A stretch of 64,000 bases of DNA from Bacillus sp. FJAT-27916 (GCF_001183965.1 NZ_LFZV01000001.1:319277-383276); one strand, 5' to 3'. Positions 53,322 through 64,000 are shown, counted from the first letter of the stretch. Notes: generated by a model not told the origin, from the sequence alone. Program-made: numbers and translations.

Positions 53322-54064
53322 TAAAGACATTTACCATCTACCCTGCGATTGATATGAGGGGTGGCCGTTGTGTTCGGCTGCTGCAGGGAGATTATGATCA
53401 AGAAACTGTATATGGGGATTCACCGTTTGAAATGGCAAAGTCTTTTGCGAAAATGGGTGCTTCATGGATTCATATGGTCGACCTTGATGGCGCAAAGGAA
53501 GGCTCGCTTGTAAATGATGCATCTGTTTTGAAGGCGGCGAAGGAATTACCGGGAGTCTCCATCCAAATCGGCGGCGGAATCCGCAGTGAGAAGCAAGTGG
53601 CGCATTATTTGGAGAATGGTGTCGCCCGCGTGATTTTAGGAAGCGTGGCTGTCCGGGAACCAGCTTTTGCAGAAGAAATGATTCGTAAATACCCCGGGCA
53701 AATCGCGATTGGCTTGGATGGCAAGAGAGGGAAGGTCGCAACAGATGGTTGGCTTGAAACGAGTGATTGGAGCGTGCTCGATTTAGGCAAGTATTTTGCC
53801 GATAAGGGGGCAGAATGGTTTATCTTTACCGATATTGCCAATGATGGCATGCTGAGCGGACCGAATGTGAGTGCGACGGCTGAATTGGCCCGTATTACCG
53901 GTAAAAAGGTGATTGCCTCAGGCGGAATGAGCCGTCTTGAAGATATTGCATCATTGAAGGATCATCAAGCTGACGGGATTGAAGGGGTCATTATCGGCAA
54001 AGCCTTGTACGAAAATCGATTCAGACTCTCGGAAGCCTTATTGGAAGCGGAGGGAAAAGCATGA
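53318..54064 (+). CDS. hisA: ProFAR isomerase (phosphoribosylformimino-AICAR-phosphate isomerase)
   Basis: HisA is a (beta/alpha)8 isomerase acting before HisHF. The 248-residue protein has '[19 protein letters not shown]' with the catalytic Asp, '[10 protein letters not shown]' and '[10 protein letters not shown]' with the second Asp, and '[12 protein letters not shown]'. The start and stop overlap hisH and hisF by four bases each. Confidence 0.96.
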   Translation: MIKTFTIYPAIDMRGGRCVRLLQGDYDQETVYGDSPFEMAKSFAKMGASWIHMVDLDGAKEGSLVNDASVLKAAKELPGVSIQIGGGIRSEKQVAHYLENGVARVILGSVAVREPAFAEEMIRKYPGQIAIGLDGKRGKVATDGWLETSDWSVLDLGKYFADKGAEWFIFTDIANDGMLSGPNVSATAELARITGKKVIASGGMSRLEDIASLKDHQADGIEGVIIGKALYENRFRLSEALLEAEGKA

Positions 54065-54819
54065 TAACGAAGCGTATCATTCCCTGCCTGGATGTAAAAG
54101 AAGGCCGTGTCGTCAAAGGAATCCAGTTCCTCGGATTGCAGGATGCCGGCGACCCGGTTGAACTAGCGCAAATGTATGATGACCAGGGAGCGGACGAGCT
54201 CGTATTCCTCGACATCTCCGCCTCTCATGAGGGACGGAAAACGATGGTGGAGGTTGTGAAAAAGGCAGCCTCTGTCCTAAGCATTCCATTTACAGTTGGC
54301 GGCGGGATTAATACGGTTGATGATATGAGGATCATTCTCCGCTCCGGAGCAGATAAAGTATCCGTTAATACGGCAGCTGTTCTGCGTCCTCAGCTAATCG
54401 CAGAAGGGGCTGCTTACTTTGGCAATCAATGCATCGTTCTTGCGATTGATGCTAAATACGACCCTGAATTTGGAGGCTTCCGCGTCTATACGCATGGAGG
54501 ACGTAAGCCGACAGAACTAGATGCGGTCGAATGGGCCAAGCATGCCGTTGCTCTGGGAGCTGGGGAAATCCTTCTCACAAGCATGGATAAGGACGGAGAA
54601 AAAAGCGGGTTCCACCTCGAGTTGACACGCGCTGTCAGTGAAGCGGTCACCGTACCTGTCATCGCCTCAGGAGGAGCGGGAGGCAAGGAGGACTTTGCCC
54701 CAGTCTTCACAGAAGGCAAAGCCGATGCCGCGCTTGCTGCATCGATTTTTCATTACAAAGAAACGAGTGTTCAAGAAGTGAAACGCAGACTGCGAGAACA
54801 AGGAGTGCATGTGAGATGA
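54061..54819 (+). CDS. hisF: imidazole glycerol phosphate synthase, cyclase subunit
   Basis: HisF uses ammonia from HisH to form imidazole glycerol phosphate and AICAR. The 252-residue barrel has '[16 protein letters not shown]' (catalytic Asp), '[12 protein letters not shown]', '[13 protein letters not shown]' (second Asp) and '[12 protein letters not shown]'. It overlaps hisA and hisI by four bases each. Confidence 0.97.
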   Translation: MITKRIIPCLDVKEGRVVKGIQFLGLQDAGDPVELAQMYDDQGADELVFLDISASHEGRKTMVEVVKKAASVLSIPFTVGGGINTVDDMRIILRSGADKVSVNTAAVLRPQLIAEGAAYFGNQCIVLAIDAKYDPEFGGFRVYTHGGRKPTELDAVEWAKHAVALGAGEILLTSMDKDGEKSGFHLELTRAVSEAVTVPVIASGGAGGKEDFAPVFTEGKADAALAASIFHYKETSVQEVKRRLREQGVHVR

Positions 54820-55475
54820 ACGAAGTGAAATTTGACGAAAACGGACTCGTACCAGCCATCGTCCAAGATGCAAATACAAAGGAAGTACTGACACTCGCCT
54901 ACATGAATGAGGATTCTTTGGCGAAAACACTCGAAACAAAGGAAACCTGGTTCTACAGCCGCTCCCGCCAAGAGCTCTGGCATAAAGGGGAAACAAGCGG
55001 AAATACTCAAAAGGTACAGGAGATTCTCTATGACTGTGACAAGGATGCCCTCGTTGTCAAAGTCATTCCGAATGGTCCCGCCTGCCATACCGGTACAGTC
55101 AGCTGCTTCACAGAAAAGCTGCTCGAAGCAACAGAGACAGAAGCATCTGCGGAGCCGGAAACCGAAGCCAGCTTTTTGAAGGAACTCGAATGTATCATCG
55201 CCACACGAGAAATGGAGCGTCCCGAAGGCTCCTACACAACCTATCTATTCGAGGAAGGCGTCGACAAAATCCTGAAAAAAGTCGGTGAAGAAGCAGCGGA
55301 AGTCATCATCGCCGCCAAAAACCGGGACCTTAATGAACTGAAATGGGAAGTATCTGATCTCTTCTTCCATGTCCTCGTCCTGCTGCGTGAACAAGGTTTG
55401 CCATACTCCGAAATTGAGAAAAACCTGCGCGAACGACATGCAGATAAAAGCCAGAACAAAGACTTTAAAGGCTGA
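54816..55475 (+). CDS. hisI: bifunctional phosphoribosyl-AMP cyclohydrolase / phosphoribosyl-ATP pyrophosphatase
   Basis: The 219-residue fusion catalyses steps two and three of the pathway. The N-terminal cyclohydrolase has '[19 protein letters not shown]' (zinc and substrate motif) and '[12 protein letters not shown]'. The C-terminal pyrophosphatase (HisE) spans about residues 120-205 with '[15 protein letters not shown]'. It is the last gene of the his operon. hisC and the histidinol phosphatase are not in this cluster, as in other bacilli. Confidence 0.96.
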   Translation: MNEVKFDENGLVPAIVQDANTKEVLTLAYMNEDSLAKTLETKETWFYSRSRQELWHKGETSGNTQKVQEILYDCDKDALVVKVIPNGPACHTGTVSCFTEKLLEATETEASAEPETEASFLKELECIIATREMERPEGSYTTYLFEEGVDKILKKVGEEAAEVIIAAKNRDLNELKWEVSDLFFHVLVLLREQGLPYSEIEKNLRERHADKSQNKDFKG

Positions 55476-55496
55476 TTGCCTTTGGAGTCTTTTTTT
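55460..55496 (+). terminator. terminator of the his operon
   Basis: AGACTTTAAAGGC and GCCTTTGGAGTCT pair around TGATT, followed by TTTTTTT. The stop codon of hisI lies inside the stem. Confidence 0.88.
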
Positions 55497-55550
55497 GGGG
55501 GATGGAGGAGGGCAGGTGTGTGGAGAACCGGGTGATTCCCGCCTATGTCC

Positions 55551-56848
55551 CATGCAAGGTATAGGGAAGGGTGGGGAAAGGGTGGACGAAAGGTGGGAAT
55601 CGTCAGAGAAAGCCCACCCTATTCCCATGCAAGGCATAGGAAGGGTGGGGTAAGGGTGGACAAAAGGTGGGAATCGTCAGAGAAAACCCACCCTAGTCCC
55701 ATGCAAGGCACAGGAAGGGTGGGGAAAGGGTGGACAAAAGGTGGGAATCGTCAGAGAAAGCCCACCCTAATCCCATGCAAGGCATAGAAAGGGTGGGGAA
55801 AGGGTGGACAAAAGGTGGGAATCGTCAGAGAAAGCCCACCCTAGTCCCATGCAAGGCATAGGAAGGATGGGGAAAGGGTGGACAAAGTGTGGGAGAAGCC
55901 AGGCAATCCCCACCCTAATCCCATGCAAGACATAGGAAGGGTGGGGAAAGGGTGGACAAAGTGTGGGAGAAGCCAGGCACCACCCACCCTAGTCCCAGGC
56001 AAGGCATAGGAAGGGTGGGGAAAGTGTGGACAAAGTGTGGGAGAAGCCAGGCAATCCCCACCCTAATCCCATGTAAGACATAGGAAGGGTGGGGAAAGGG
56101 TGGACAAAGCATGGGAGAAGCCAGGCAATCCCCAACCTAATCCTATGCAAGGCACAGGAAGGGTGGGGAAAGGGTGGATAAAAGGTGGGAGAAGCCAGGC
56201 ACCGCCCACTCTATTCCCAGGCAAGGCACAGGAAGGGTGGGGAAAGGGTGGACAAAGCATGGGAGAAGCCAGGTACCGCCCACCCTAGTCCCATGCAAGG
56301 CATAGGAAGGATGGGGAAAGGGTGGACAAAGCATGGGAGAAGCCAGGCAATCCCCACCCTAGTCCCATGCAAGGCATAGGAAGGGTGGGGAAAGTGTGGA
56401 CGAAAGGTGGGAATCGTCAGAGAAAGCCCACCCTAGTCCCATGCAAGGCATAGGAAGGGTGGGCAAAGGGTGGACGAAAGGTGGGAGAAGCCAGGCACCG
56501 CCCACCCTATTCCCATGCAAGGCATAGGAAGGGTGGGGAAAGGGTGGACAAAAGGTGGGAATCGTCAGAGAAAGCCCACCCTAATCCCATGCAAGGCATA
56601 GAAAGGGTGGGAAAAGGGTGGACAAAAGGTGGGAATCGTCAGAGAAAGCCCACCCTAATCCCATGCAAGGCATAGGAAGGGTGGTCAAAAGGTGGACAAA
56701 AGGTGGGAATCGTCAGAGAAAGCCCACCCTATTCCCAGGCAAAGCATAGAAAGGGTGGGGGAAGGGTGGACAAAGCATGGGAGAAGCCAGGCACCGCCCA
56801 CCCTAGTCCCAGGCAAGGCATAGGAAGGATGGGCAAAGGGTGGACAAA
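55551..56848. repeat. tandem array of 74-bp hairpin-bearing repeats (17 full units plus a 39-base partial)
   Basis: Units begin CAT/CAG-GCAAGG at 55551, 55626, 55700 and then every 74 bp exactly to 56810. A degenerate half unit precedes (55501-55550). Each unit boundary lies in a near-perfect hairpin of 37 bases. CCCACCCT pairs with AGGGTGGG, TCC with GGA and ATGC with GCAT around an AAG loop. The other 37 bases hold a G-rich segment and one of two variants: A ('AATCGTCAGAGAAAG') or B ('AGAAGCCAGGCA'). The order is A4-B7-A-B-A3-B. 74 is not a multiple of three, no ribosome site precedes it and stop codons interrupt most frames, so it is non-coding. It lies between hisI and yvcD. Confidence 0.95.
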
Positions 56849-56973
56849 TAACATCCCCGATCTCCCCCGCCGCCCATCACTATTCGACCCCTTCCCCAGC
56901 CCGCCTCTCTTTCTATAACTCTCCGAATATGGTATAATTTATGGGTTAAACAATAAGTCTTTTGGAGGACTAG

Positions 56974-58464
56974 ATGGGGAAAAATTCTAATTGGGTAAAC
57001 AATGCTAAAGTTGTGTCATTTAACCCGACTGGAGAGTTTTATTTTACGAAAGGAATTAAGGCTTTTCAGCGCAGGGATTTATATAAAGCGAAAAAATACA
57101 TGAATCGTGCGTTTCAGCTGGAGCCGGATGAGCCGATGATTGCTTGTCAGCTTGCGGTGATTTGTACGGAGCTGGGTGAGTATCAGTTTTCGAACCAGCT
57201 GCTTTTGAATATATTACAGGATCTTGATCCGTTTATGACAGAGTGCCATTACTTGCTGGCTAATAATTTCGCGCATATGGGCTTGTTTAAGGAGGCTTAT
57301 AAGCATGCGAATGAGTATTTGGAGCGGGATGAGTTTGGCGAGTTCAGCGAGGATGCTGAGGATTTGCTTGATTTGATTACGTTTGAGACAGATGAAACTG
57401 AGGAGACGCTTGAGTATCAGGATGATTTGATGATGCGCCAGGATGAGGCTCGGAAATTGCTGGAGGCGGGTAATTTTGTGAAGGCAGTCGAGAGGCTTGA
57501 GGATATGATTGATACGTATCCGGAGTTTTGGTCAGCGTATAATAATCTGGCTCTGGCGTATTTTTATGTTGGAAAGGCTGATGAGGCGTTTGATACGCTG
57601 GACCGGGTGCTTGAGAAGAATCCGGGGAATTTGCACGCGCTTTGCAATGGGATGGTTTTTTACCATTATCAGATGCGGGATGAAAAGGTGCGTGAGGTGT
57701 ATGAGCTGCTTCGGAAGGTGAGGCCGTTTTTGGATGAGCATTTGTTGAAGCTTGGGGCGACGTTTGCGTTGACGGGCTTTTATGAGGAGGCTTATCAGTG
57801 GCTTCGTGTGCTGCAGAAGAAGGGCTATGAGGGTGATGGAACCTTTTATTATTGGCTGAGTAAGTCTGCTTATCAGATTGGGAAGGTCGAGACTGCTCGC
57901 AAGGCTTGGAAGAAGGTTGAGGTTTTAAGTCCTGATAAGGAGGGGCTTGAGCCGTGGGGCGAGCTGGCAGAGGAGTTCGAGACGAGCTTTGAGGAGCATG
58001 CGCCGACGATTTTGAAGAAGCTTGATAGTGATTATCCGGAGGAGCGTCTATTTGGTTTGTTTTTATCAAGCCGCTCGAAGGCGCTGCCGATGATTAAGCA
58101 CCACCCGATGTATTTGGAGAATGAGAAGTTCCAGCAGGAGGAGCTGCTTTATAAGAAGAGCATTGAGTTTGCTGATCCGACGGTCTTCTTTGGAGGCGAG
58201 GTGGCTGAGCTGCTATATGAGCGCCATCGTCCGGTGCGTTTGATTGAGTCAGGGCTTTATTTGCTGTGGTTTTCCGTCTTTGTGGAGGGGAAAGAAAACG
58301 GCATGAAGTTCAGGAATGCAAAGGCTTGGGCTGCGGCTATTGAGTATGAGTGGCATAAGCTTCGCGGGGAGAAGATTCCGCAGAAGGAAATCGCTAATCT
58401 TCATGGAATATCTGTTTCGACTTTGTCGAAATATGTGAATCAGGTAGCTAGTTTGCTGCAATAA
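56974..58464 (+). CDS. yvcD: YvcD-like TPR protein with C-terminal helix-turn-helix
   Basis: The 496-residue protein is built of tetratricopeptide-like helix pairs from about residue 20 to 310 ('GIKAFQRRDLYKAKKYMNRA', 'AYNNLALAYFYVGKADEAFD', 'FYYWLSKSAYQIGKVETARK'). It ends in a probable helix-turn-helix ('QKEIANLHGISVSTLSKYVN'). It matches YvcD of B. subtilis in length and in its place between his and trxB. The function is unknown. The TPR array suggests protein contacts and the HTH suggests DNA binding. GGAGG precedes the ATG. Confidence 0.85.
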   Translation: MGKNSNWVNNAKVVSFNPTGEFYFTKGIKAFQRRDLYKAKKYMNRAFQLEPDEPMIACQLAVICTELGEYQFSNQLLLNILQDLDPFMTECHYLLANNFAHMGLFKEAYKHANEYLERDEFGEFSEDAEDLLDLITFETDETEETLEYQDDLMMRQDEARKLLEAGNFVKAVERLEDMIDTYPEFWSAYNNLALAYFYVGKADEAFDTLDRVLEKNPGNLHALCNGMVFYHYQMRDEKVREVYELLRKVRPFLDEHLLKLGATFALTGFYEEAYQWLRVLQKKGYEGDGTFYYWLSKSAYQIGKVETARKAWKKVEVLSPDKEGLEPWGELAEEFETSFEEHAPTILKKLDSDYPEERLFGLFLSSRSKALPMIKHHPMYLENEKFQQEELLYKKSIEFADPTVFFGGEVAELLYERHRPVRLIESGLYLLWFSVFVEGKENGMKFRNAKAWAAAIEYEWHKLRGEKIPQKEIANLHGISVSTLSKYVNQVASLLQ

Positions 58465-58568
58465 GCATATCGATGGACTCTACTGGTATAGTTTTATACG
58501 ATTAATATAAGCTAATACATGATAAAATAAACAGCGTAGCTTTCGTATATAAACGGGATACAGAATGA

Positions 58569-59540
<972 letters not shown>

Positions 59541-59645
59541 GAAATAATTTACAAATCGTCATCTTTACTTAACGCTGCTGTAATATAAGCGCAATAAAAT
59601 TGGGGTAGAATTAAAATAGAAATTGACCCCCTTTTATATACTTTT

Positions 59646-59676
59646 GGCACAGGTTTTAGACCTGTGCCCCTTTTTT
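59646..59676 (+). terminator. terminator of trxB
   Basis: GGCACAGG and CCTGTGCC pair around TTTTAGA, followed by CCTTTTTT. Confidence 0.88.
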
Positions 59677-59813
59677 GTTTTTGTCGAAAAATATTTCAAT
59701 TTGGTGAGCGTTTATGTACGTTTTACTCACATTGTTCAGGCGTAGGGAAAATAGTATAATGGGGATAGACCAAATAATTATATGCTTCTGTTGGTAATCA
59801 TGAGGTGAATGGA

Positions 59814-60278
59814 ATGCAAAGAGTAACCAATTGTTTATATATAAAGGATGACATGGCTTTAATGCTTCAGAAGCCGCGAAGAAATTGGTGGGTTGCCCCC
59901 GGCGGTAAGATGGAGACCGGTGAATCCATTCGAGACTCTGTCGTTCGGGAGTATTATGAAGAAACGAATTTACGAATCAGCAATCCCGTATTGAAGGGGA
60001 TTTTTACAATGGTGATCGTTCGAGGAGAAGAAATCGTGAATGAATGGATGCTTTTCTCTTTCTGTGCGAGAGAAGCTGAAGGACAGGCATTGGTGGAGAC
60101 AGAGGAAGGCAGACTCGAGTGGCACGCCCTTTCTGATATTCCGTCCTTGCCAATGGCTGAAGGAGACCGTCATATCATGAATCACCTGATAGAGGGAACA
60201 GGCGTGTTGATGGGGACCTTCCGTTATACGGAGGATTCGGAGCTCATCGATTATAAGCTAGAGAGAAACGGGGAGTAG
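59814..60278 (+). CDS. yvcI: Nudix hydrolase YvcI
   Basis: The 154-residue protein has a Nudix box '[20 protein letters not shown]' continuing 'ETNL', in which Asn replaces the usual Gly of the consensus end. The substrate is unknown. The ATG at 59814 is better placed behind GAGGTG than the GTG at 59805. rapZ begins two bases after the stop, so it opens the yvcI-rapZ-yvcK-whiA-crh cluster. Confidence 0.92.
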   Translation: MQRVTNCLYIKDDMALMLQKPRRNWWVAPGGKMETGESIRDSVVREYYEETNLRISNPVLKGIFTMVIVRGEEIVNEWMLFSFCAREAEGQALVETEEGRLEWHALSDIPSLPMAEGDRHIMNHLIEGTGVLMGTFRYTEDSELIDYKLERNGE

Positions 60279-60280
60279 AA

Positions 60281-61207
60281 ATGGAAGATAAGAAAGTGGA
60301 GAATGAAATAGTGGACCACCGATTAGTCATTATAACGGGAATGTCCGGAGCAGGTAAGACAGTTGCCATCCAGAGCTTTGAAGATCTTGGCTTCTTCTGT
60401 GTGGATAATCTGCCGCCGACACTGCTTCCGAAATTCCTGGAATTAATGGAGGACTCAGGGAAGAAGATGAACAAAGTGGCTGTCGTCATGGACTTGAGAG
60501 GCCGGGACTTTTTTGACCACCTATTTAAGGCTCTTGATGATTTGAATGACTCCAAGACTTTTGTTCCAGAGATTTTATTCCTCGATGCAGATGATGATGT
60601 GCTTGTCAGAAGATACAAGGAAACAAGAAGGACACATCCGCTTGCTCCATCAGGACTGCCGCTTGAGGGTATTCGTCTTGAGCGGGATTTGCTTGAGGAG
60701 TTAAAAGGACGTTCTCAAAGTATTTACAACACCTCTGAATTGAAGCCGCGCGAATTACGGGAGAAGATTTCAAAGGAATTCGCGGTCAACCATCAGGTAT
60801 CCTTCACAATCAATGTGATGTCCTTCGGGTTTAAGCATGGGCTGCCGATTGATGCCGATCTTGTGTTTGATGTTCGCTTCCTGCCAAATCCATTCTACAT
60901 TGAGCATATGCGCCCGATGACAGGATTGGACAATGAGGTATCCTCCTATGTTCTGAAATGGAATGAAACACAGAAGTTTATTGAGAAGTGGGTAGATTTG
61001 CTTGATTTCATGATTCCGCAGTATAAGCGCGAGGGCAAGGCGCAGCTCGTCATTGCTGTTGGATGTACAGGGGGCCAGCATCGCTCTGTTACCCTTGCTG
61101 AATTCCTTGGCAACCGCTACAAGAATGAATATGATACGAGAGTTACGCATCGGGATATCAATAAAAGGAAGGTACACACAGATGACGTCCAAGTTAAGAC
61201 AACCTAG
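60281..61207 (+). CDS. rapZ: RapZ/YvcJ-type nucleotide-binding protein
   Basis: The 308-residue P-loop protein has Walker A '[20 protein letters not shown]' (residues 19-38), '[11 protein letters not shown]' and the C-terminal family block '[17 protein letters not shown]'. E. coli RapZ governs GlmS through small RNAs. B. subtilis YvcJ binds and hydrolyses nucleotides and affects competence, so the RNA role should not be assumed here. It overlaps yvcK by 26 bases. Confidence 0.95.
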   Translation: MEDKKVENEIVDHRLVIITGMSGAGKTVAIQSFEDLGFFCVDNLPPTLLPKFLELMEDSGKKMNKVAVVMDLRGRDFFDHLFKALDDLNDSKTFVPEILFLDADDDVLVRRYKETRRTHPLAPSGLPLEGIRLERDLLEELKGRSQSIYNTSELKPRELREKISKEFAVNHQVSFTINVMSFGFKHGLPIDADLVFDVRFLPNPFYIEHMRPMTGLDNEVSSYVLKWNETQKFIEKWVDLLDFMIPQYKREGKAQLVIAVGCTGGQHRSVTLAEFLGNRYKNEYDTRVTHRDINKRKVHTDDVQVKTT

Positions 61208-62174
61208 GATAGCAATCATCGGGGGCGGTACAGGATTACCTGTACTGCTTCGCGGATTGAAGACCTATCCGGTTGATATTACAGCAATTGTTACGGTAGC
61301 GGATGATGGAGGCAGTTCAGGCCGTCTTCGCGATGAACTTGATATCCCGGCTCCAGGGGACATTCGGAATGTTCTCGCTGCGATGTCTGAAGTCGAGCCT
61401 CTCATTGAGCAAATGTTCCAGCACCGCTTCGATAATGCGGACCATTTGAGCGGGCACGCCCTTGGCAATCTCATCCTTGCTGCGATGACCTCCATTACGG
61501 GTGATTTTGTTCATGCAATCCAAGAGATGAGCAAGGTATTAAATGTGAAAGGGCAGGTATTGCCTTCTGCGAATCAAAGTGTCATTTTGCATGCAGAGCT
61601 TGATGATGGGGAGGTTGTGACCGGTGAGTCCAAAATTCCGTATTCAGGCAAGCGGATCAAGCGAGTATTTCTCAGCCCGGAAGAGATTGAGCCGCCGGCG
61701 GAAACGCTGCAGGCCATCCGCAATGCAGATATGATCTTGATGGGGCCAGGCAGTTTGTATACAAGCATACTCCCTAATCTTGTCGTCCCTTCAATTGCAG
61801 AGGAGATTGCAAACTCAAATGCAGCAAAGGTGTACATTTGCAATTTGATGACTCAGGCCGGAGAGACGCTGAACTATACGGCAAGTGACCATTTGAAGGT
61901 AATCAATGAGCATCTCGGTTCCCAGTGCGTAGATACAATCCTTGTTAACAAGGAAGAGATTCCTCCTCACTTGAAATTGAAGTATAAAGAGGAGTATGCA
62001 CAGCCTGTTATTTTTGACATCAATCGGCTGGAGAAGATGGGTGTTCGTGTCATAAAAGAAAATATTGTTTCCATTCATCATAATCGAGTACGCCATGATA
62101 CAGTCGCAGTCGCATCGATTATATATGATTTAATAAATGAAAGAGATTTGAAAGTCAGTAGTATCAATAGCTAA
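61182..62174 (+). CDS. yvcK: YvcK/GlmR (gluconeogenesis factor, CofD-like)
   Basis: The 330-residue protein has the CofD-like start '[20 protein letters not shown]', then '[17 protein letters not shown]', '[13 protein letters not shown]' and '[14 protein letters not shown]'. In B. subtilis YvcK (GlmR) binds UDP-GlcNAc and stimulates GlmS, and is needed for normal shape on gluconeogenic carbon. The ATG at 61182 follows AAAAGGAAGG within the end of rapZ. whiA follows. Confidence 0.95.
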   Translation: MTSKLRQPRIAIIGGGTGLPVLLRGLKTYPVDITAIVTVADDGGSSGRLRDELDIPAPGDIRNVLAAMSEVEPLIEQMFQHRFDNADHLSGHALGNLILAAMTSITGDFVHAIQEMSKVLNVKGQVLPSANQSVILHAELDDGEVVTGESKIPYSGKRIKRVFLSPEEIEPPAETLQAIRNADMILMGPGSLYTSILPNLVVPSIAEEIANSNAAKVYICNLMTQAGETLNYTASDHLKVINEHLGSQCVDTILVNKEEIPPHLKLKYKEEYAQPVIFDINRLEKMGVRVIKENIVSIHHNRVRHDTVAVASIIYDLINERDLKVSSINS

Positions 62175-62209
62175 TAAGCATGTCGTAAAAAGATAGAGGT
62201 GGAAAAAGG

Positions 62210-63151
62210 ATGTCGTTTGCGTCGGAAACGAAGAAAGAGCTGACGAACTTAGAGGTTAAAGAGTGTTGTGCTCGGGCAGAACTATCCGCGCTGATTCGCA
62301 TGAACGGATCCTTATCCTTTTCAAACCGCCATCTTGTTGTAGATGTCCAAACCGAAAATGCAGCGATAGCCAGAAGGATTTATACATTGCTGAAGAAGAT
62401 GTATGATCTTCAGGTTGAACTGCTCGTACGGAAAAAGATGAAACTAAAGAAAAATAACGTATATATTGTCCGTTTCGCCGAGAAAGCAAAGGAAGTATTA
62501 ACGGACTTAAATATCATTGAAGATGGATTTTCCATGGTGCACAATATTTCGGAAAGCCTCATTGAGAAGAAATGCTGCAAGCGTTCGTACTTGCGTGGAG
62601 CATTCCTTGCTGGAGGTTCGGTGAATAATCCGGAAACATCTTCTTATCACCTTGAAATCTCATCTTTATATAAAGAGCATAATGACGCTCTATGTGAATT
62701 AATGAATTCATTTGGATTGAAAAGCAAGACGCTGGAGAGGAAAAAGGGGTTCATTACGTATTTGAAGGAAGCAGAGAAAATCTCTGAGTTCCTCAATATT
62801 ATCGGCGGGCATAATGCCCTATTGAAATTTGAAGATATCCGTATTGTGCGTGATATGAGAAATTCGGTCAATCGCTTAGTGAATTGCGAGACCGCGAACT
62901 TGAATAAAACAATTGGTGCGTCGCTGCGCCAAGTTGAGAATATAAGATATATAGAGAGCACGGTCGGACTTGATGTCCTTCCGGATAAATTACGTGAGAT
63001 TGCCAGACTTCGTGTCGAATATCAGGATGTTACCCTGAAAGAGCTCGGAGATATGGTCTCAGGCGCTAAAATCAGTAAATCAGGCATTAATCATCGACTT
63101 CGCAAAATTGATGAAATCGCAGAAAAGTTAAGAGCCGGTGATTCAAAATAA
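62210..63151 (+). CDS. whiA: DNA-binding protein WhiA
   Basis: The 313-residue protein combines a LAGLIDADG-like N-terminal region ('[20 protein letters not shown]', 'YHLEISS') that has lost nuclease residues with a C-terminal helix-turn-helix ('[20 protein letters not shown]'). In B. subtilis it influences cell division and chromosome segregation. In actinomycetes it controls sporulation. AGGTGG precedes the ATG. Confidence 0.95.
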   Translation: MSFASETKKELTNLEVKECCARAELSALIRMNGSLSFSNRHLVVDVQTENAAIARRIYTLLKKMYDLQVELLVRKKMKLKKNNVYIVRFAEKAKEVLTDLNIIEDGFSMVHNISESLIEKKCCKRSYLRGAFLAGGSVNNPETSSYHLEISSLYKEHNDALCELMNSFGLKSKTLERKKGFITYLKEAEKISEFLNIIGGHNALLKFEDIRIVRDMRNSVNRLVNCETANLNKTIGASLRQVENIRYIESTVGLDVLPDKLREIARLRVEYQDVTLKELGDMVSGAKISKSGINHRLRKIDEIAEKLRAGDSK

Positions 63152-63203
63152 GTAATTAGGCTTCACTAATAAACAGATAACTGTCGATAGGGAGGATTAT
63201 GTC

Positions 63204-63458
63204 ATGGTTGAAAAACAAGTAACAGTCCATTTAAAAACGGGCCTTCAAGCCCGACCTGCAGCACAGTTTGTACAGAAGGCAAGCAGCTTTTCTTCCGAGA
63301 TTTACATCATAGAAGGAGATAAGAAAGTTAACGTAAAGAGTATTATGGGCTTAATGAGCCTGGCCATCAGCAGCGGCAGCACCATTACCCTGGCGGCAGA
63401 TGGCAGTGATGAAGAACAAGCCTTACAATCGCTTGAGGAGTTCTTGAAAAAAGATTAA
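63204..63458 (+). CDS. crh: catabolite repression HPr-like protein Crh
   Basis: The 84-residue protein is HPr-like but has Gln15 in 'TGLQARPAAQFV' where HPr carries the PEP-phosphorylated histidine, so it cannot work in sugar transport. Ser46 is retained ('VKSIMGLMSLAIS') for phosphorylation by HprK, after which it serves as a CcpA corepressor. It ends the yvcI-crh cluster. Confidence 0.95.
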   Translation: MVEKQVTVHLKTGLQARPAAQFVQKASSFSSEIYIIEGDKKVNVKSIMGLMSLAISSGSTITLAADGSDEEQALQSLEEFLKKD

Positions 63459-63470
63459 TGGCTGGCTAAG

Positions 63471-63518
63471 ACCGTCTCTGTAAATCCTAATGAAAGGATT
63501 TGCGGGGCGGTTTTTTTA
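63471..63518 (+). terminator. terminator of crh
   Basis: ACCGTCTCTGTAAATCC and GGATTTGCGGGGCGGT form an imperfect long stem, followed by TTTTTTT. Confidence 0.85.
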
Positions 63519-63731
63519 TGGGCGCAATCACTTGGGGAATGGTTGAATTTCGGATGACCCAAAGCCTTAGCCTTGGGATATCCAGCACCCTAAGAACAGG
63601 AGTTGATCCTGAAGATTGCCTGAGAAAACCTACTTAATTACGTCATTTTGATATCCAGCCTTCCTATCGGGAGCAGCAGATCTCCTAATCGAAGCTATCA
63701 TTGACTGATGATTTGCCTATACTCAAGTATT

Positions 63732-63877
63732 ATCGCCCATGCAGCTTAGATTTCGCCCTTACCCTCTTATTATCGCCCTTAACTGGTCAAAATTCGCCCA
63801 TAAACTAGGAAATCAGGCTCTCTAGCGATTAAAACGAAGACCGATCCCTCCCCAAAAGGTCAAAACAGACAAGCTGA
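63732..63877 (+). repeat. TCGCCC-unit repeat with tail, copy 3 of the dispersed element
   Basis: ATCGCCCAT (63732), TTCGCCCTT (63752), ATCGCCCTT (63772) and TTCGCCCAT (63793) are spaced 20, 20 and 21 bp. TTAAAACGAAGA (63829-63840) and the tail AAAACAGACAAGCTGA (63862-63877) follow. AGCTTAGATTTCGCCC is shared exactly with copy 1 (about 2262-2277). The stretch 63519-63731 before it shows no supported gene or RNA. Confidence 0.85.
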
Positions 63878-63880
63878 TGG

Positions 63881-64000
63881 AGTCAAGTCCTCACTTTTGT
63901 GTAAATTACTAAAACAACTGTTTTCCGCTAACTTAGTTTGATTGGTTTGTTGTTTCCCCCTACATTTTTTTGAGCGAAACTTCCATGGTTCCCTACCCTA
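63881..64000 (-). mobile_element. end of a second IS256-family copy, inverted, cut by the window edge
   Basis: Bases 63881-63995 are the exact complement of the right end of the first IS (47770-47884), beginning with the terminal AGTCAAGTCC. The last bases (63996-64000) differ from the first copy, where the long hairpin begins. The transposase should lie beyond the window and read leftward. Confidence 0.93.

Noticed and set aside
55551..56848. CRISPR array
   Set aside because: There are no unique spacers: the whole 74-bp unit repeats with only two variants, and no cas genes are present.
55545..56918. Several 60-90-codon reading frames on both strands inside the 74-bp array
   Set aside because: They arise because the unit lacks some stop codons by composition. 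They begin and end at arbitrary points, lack ribosome sites and shift frame every unit.
57377..58069. 230-codon frame antisense to yvcD
   Set aside because: It lies within a well-supported TPR gene, and the product is low-complexity Ser/Pro/Gln-rich as expected of a shadow frame.

Overview
The window reads as chromosome of a low-to-mid GC, spore-forming member of the Bacillaceae. The evidence is gene content and gene order: csbA-uvrB-uvrA, yvlBCD, hprK-lgt-yvoD-ppaX-yvoF, a complete hisZGDBHAFI operon and trxB-yvcI-rapZ-yvcK-whiA-crh all appear in the arrangement known from Bacillus subtilis, with a SinR/SinI pair and a seven-gene Mrp antiporter operon. I do not assign a species. No rRNA or tRNA gene was found.

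Layout. 1-2050: the 5' part of a CNNM/TlyC-type membrane protein behind a structured leader, then a carboxymuconolactone-decarboxylase-like protein and a flavodoxin. 2170-3863: an array of 20-bp phased repeats and a DHA2 drug transporter. 4093-10965: two cobalamin riboswitches, one ahead of metE and one ahead of a class I ribonucleotide reductase operon that ends in a flavodoxin. Both control B12-independent isozymes, which implies B12-dependent counterparts elsewhere. 11133-16350: a small unknown gene, an orphan pair of peptide-type ABC permeases, and a P-type ATPase with Na,K-ATPase-like ion-site motifs. 16649-17448: a cyclic-di-GMP-I riboswitch ahead of sinI, convergent with sinR. This is the most interesting regulatory arrangement here, because it would place the biofilm antirepressor directly under a second-messenger sensor. 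17811-23751: mrpABCDEFG on the minus strand, then a universal-stress protein, a minimal tyrosine recombinase with a 14-bp inverted repeat upstream, and a GH15-type glucoamylase-like enzyme.

27951-36739: an orphan sortase B, csbA-uvrBA with a LexA box, yvlBCD, and a cytosolic cell-wall amidase with a SPOR tail. 36856-42822: nagAB, then hprK to yvoF. 42891-48766 interrupts the usual yvoF-hisZ junction. It holds a two-component system, two PepSY proteins with promoter-proximal direct repeats, an IS256-family element with an intact 8-bp target duplication, a DinB-like protein and a small membrane protein. 48867-55496: the his operon. 55551-56848: seventeen and a half tandem copies of an exact 74-bp unit, each carrying a near-perfect hairpin. 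56974-63458: yvcD, trxB, yvcI, rapZ, yvcK, whiA, crh. From 63881 to the window end lies the start of a second IS256-family copy, inverted relative to the first.

Carbon-catabolite signalling is represented by hprK and crh, the kinase/phosphorylase and one of its targets. RapZ-like, YvcK/GlmR-like and NagA/NagB proteins all bear on amino-sugar and envelope precursor metabolism. Three related dispersed elements (TCGCCC units plus a shared tail) sit at 2171-2357, at 63732-63877, and in a third copy that appears to be split by the first IS.
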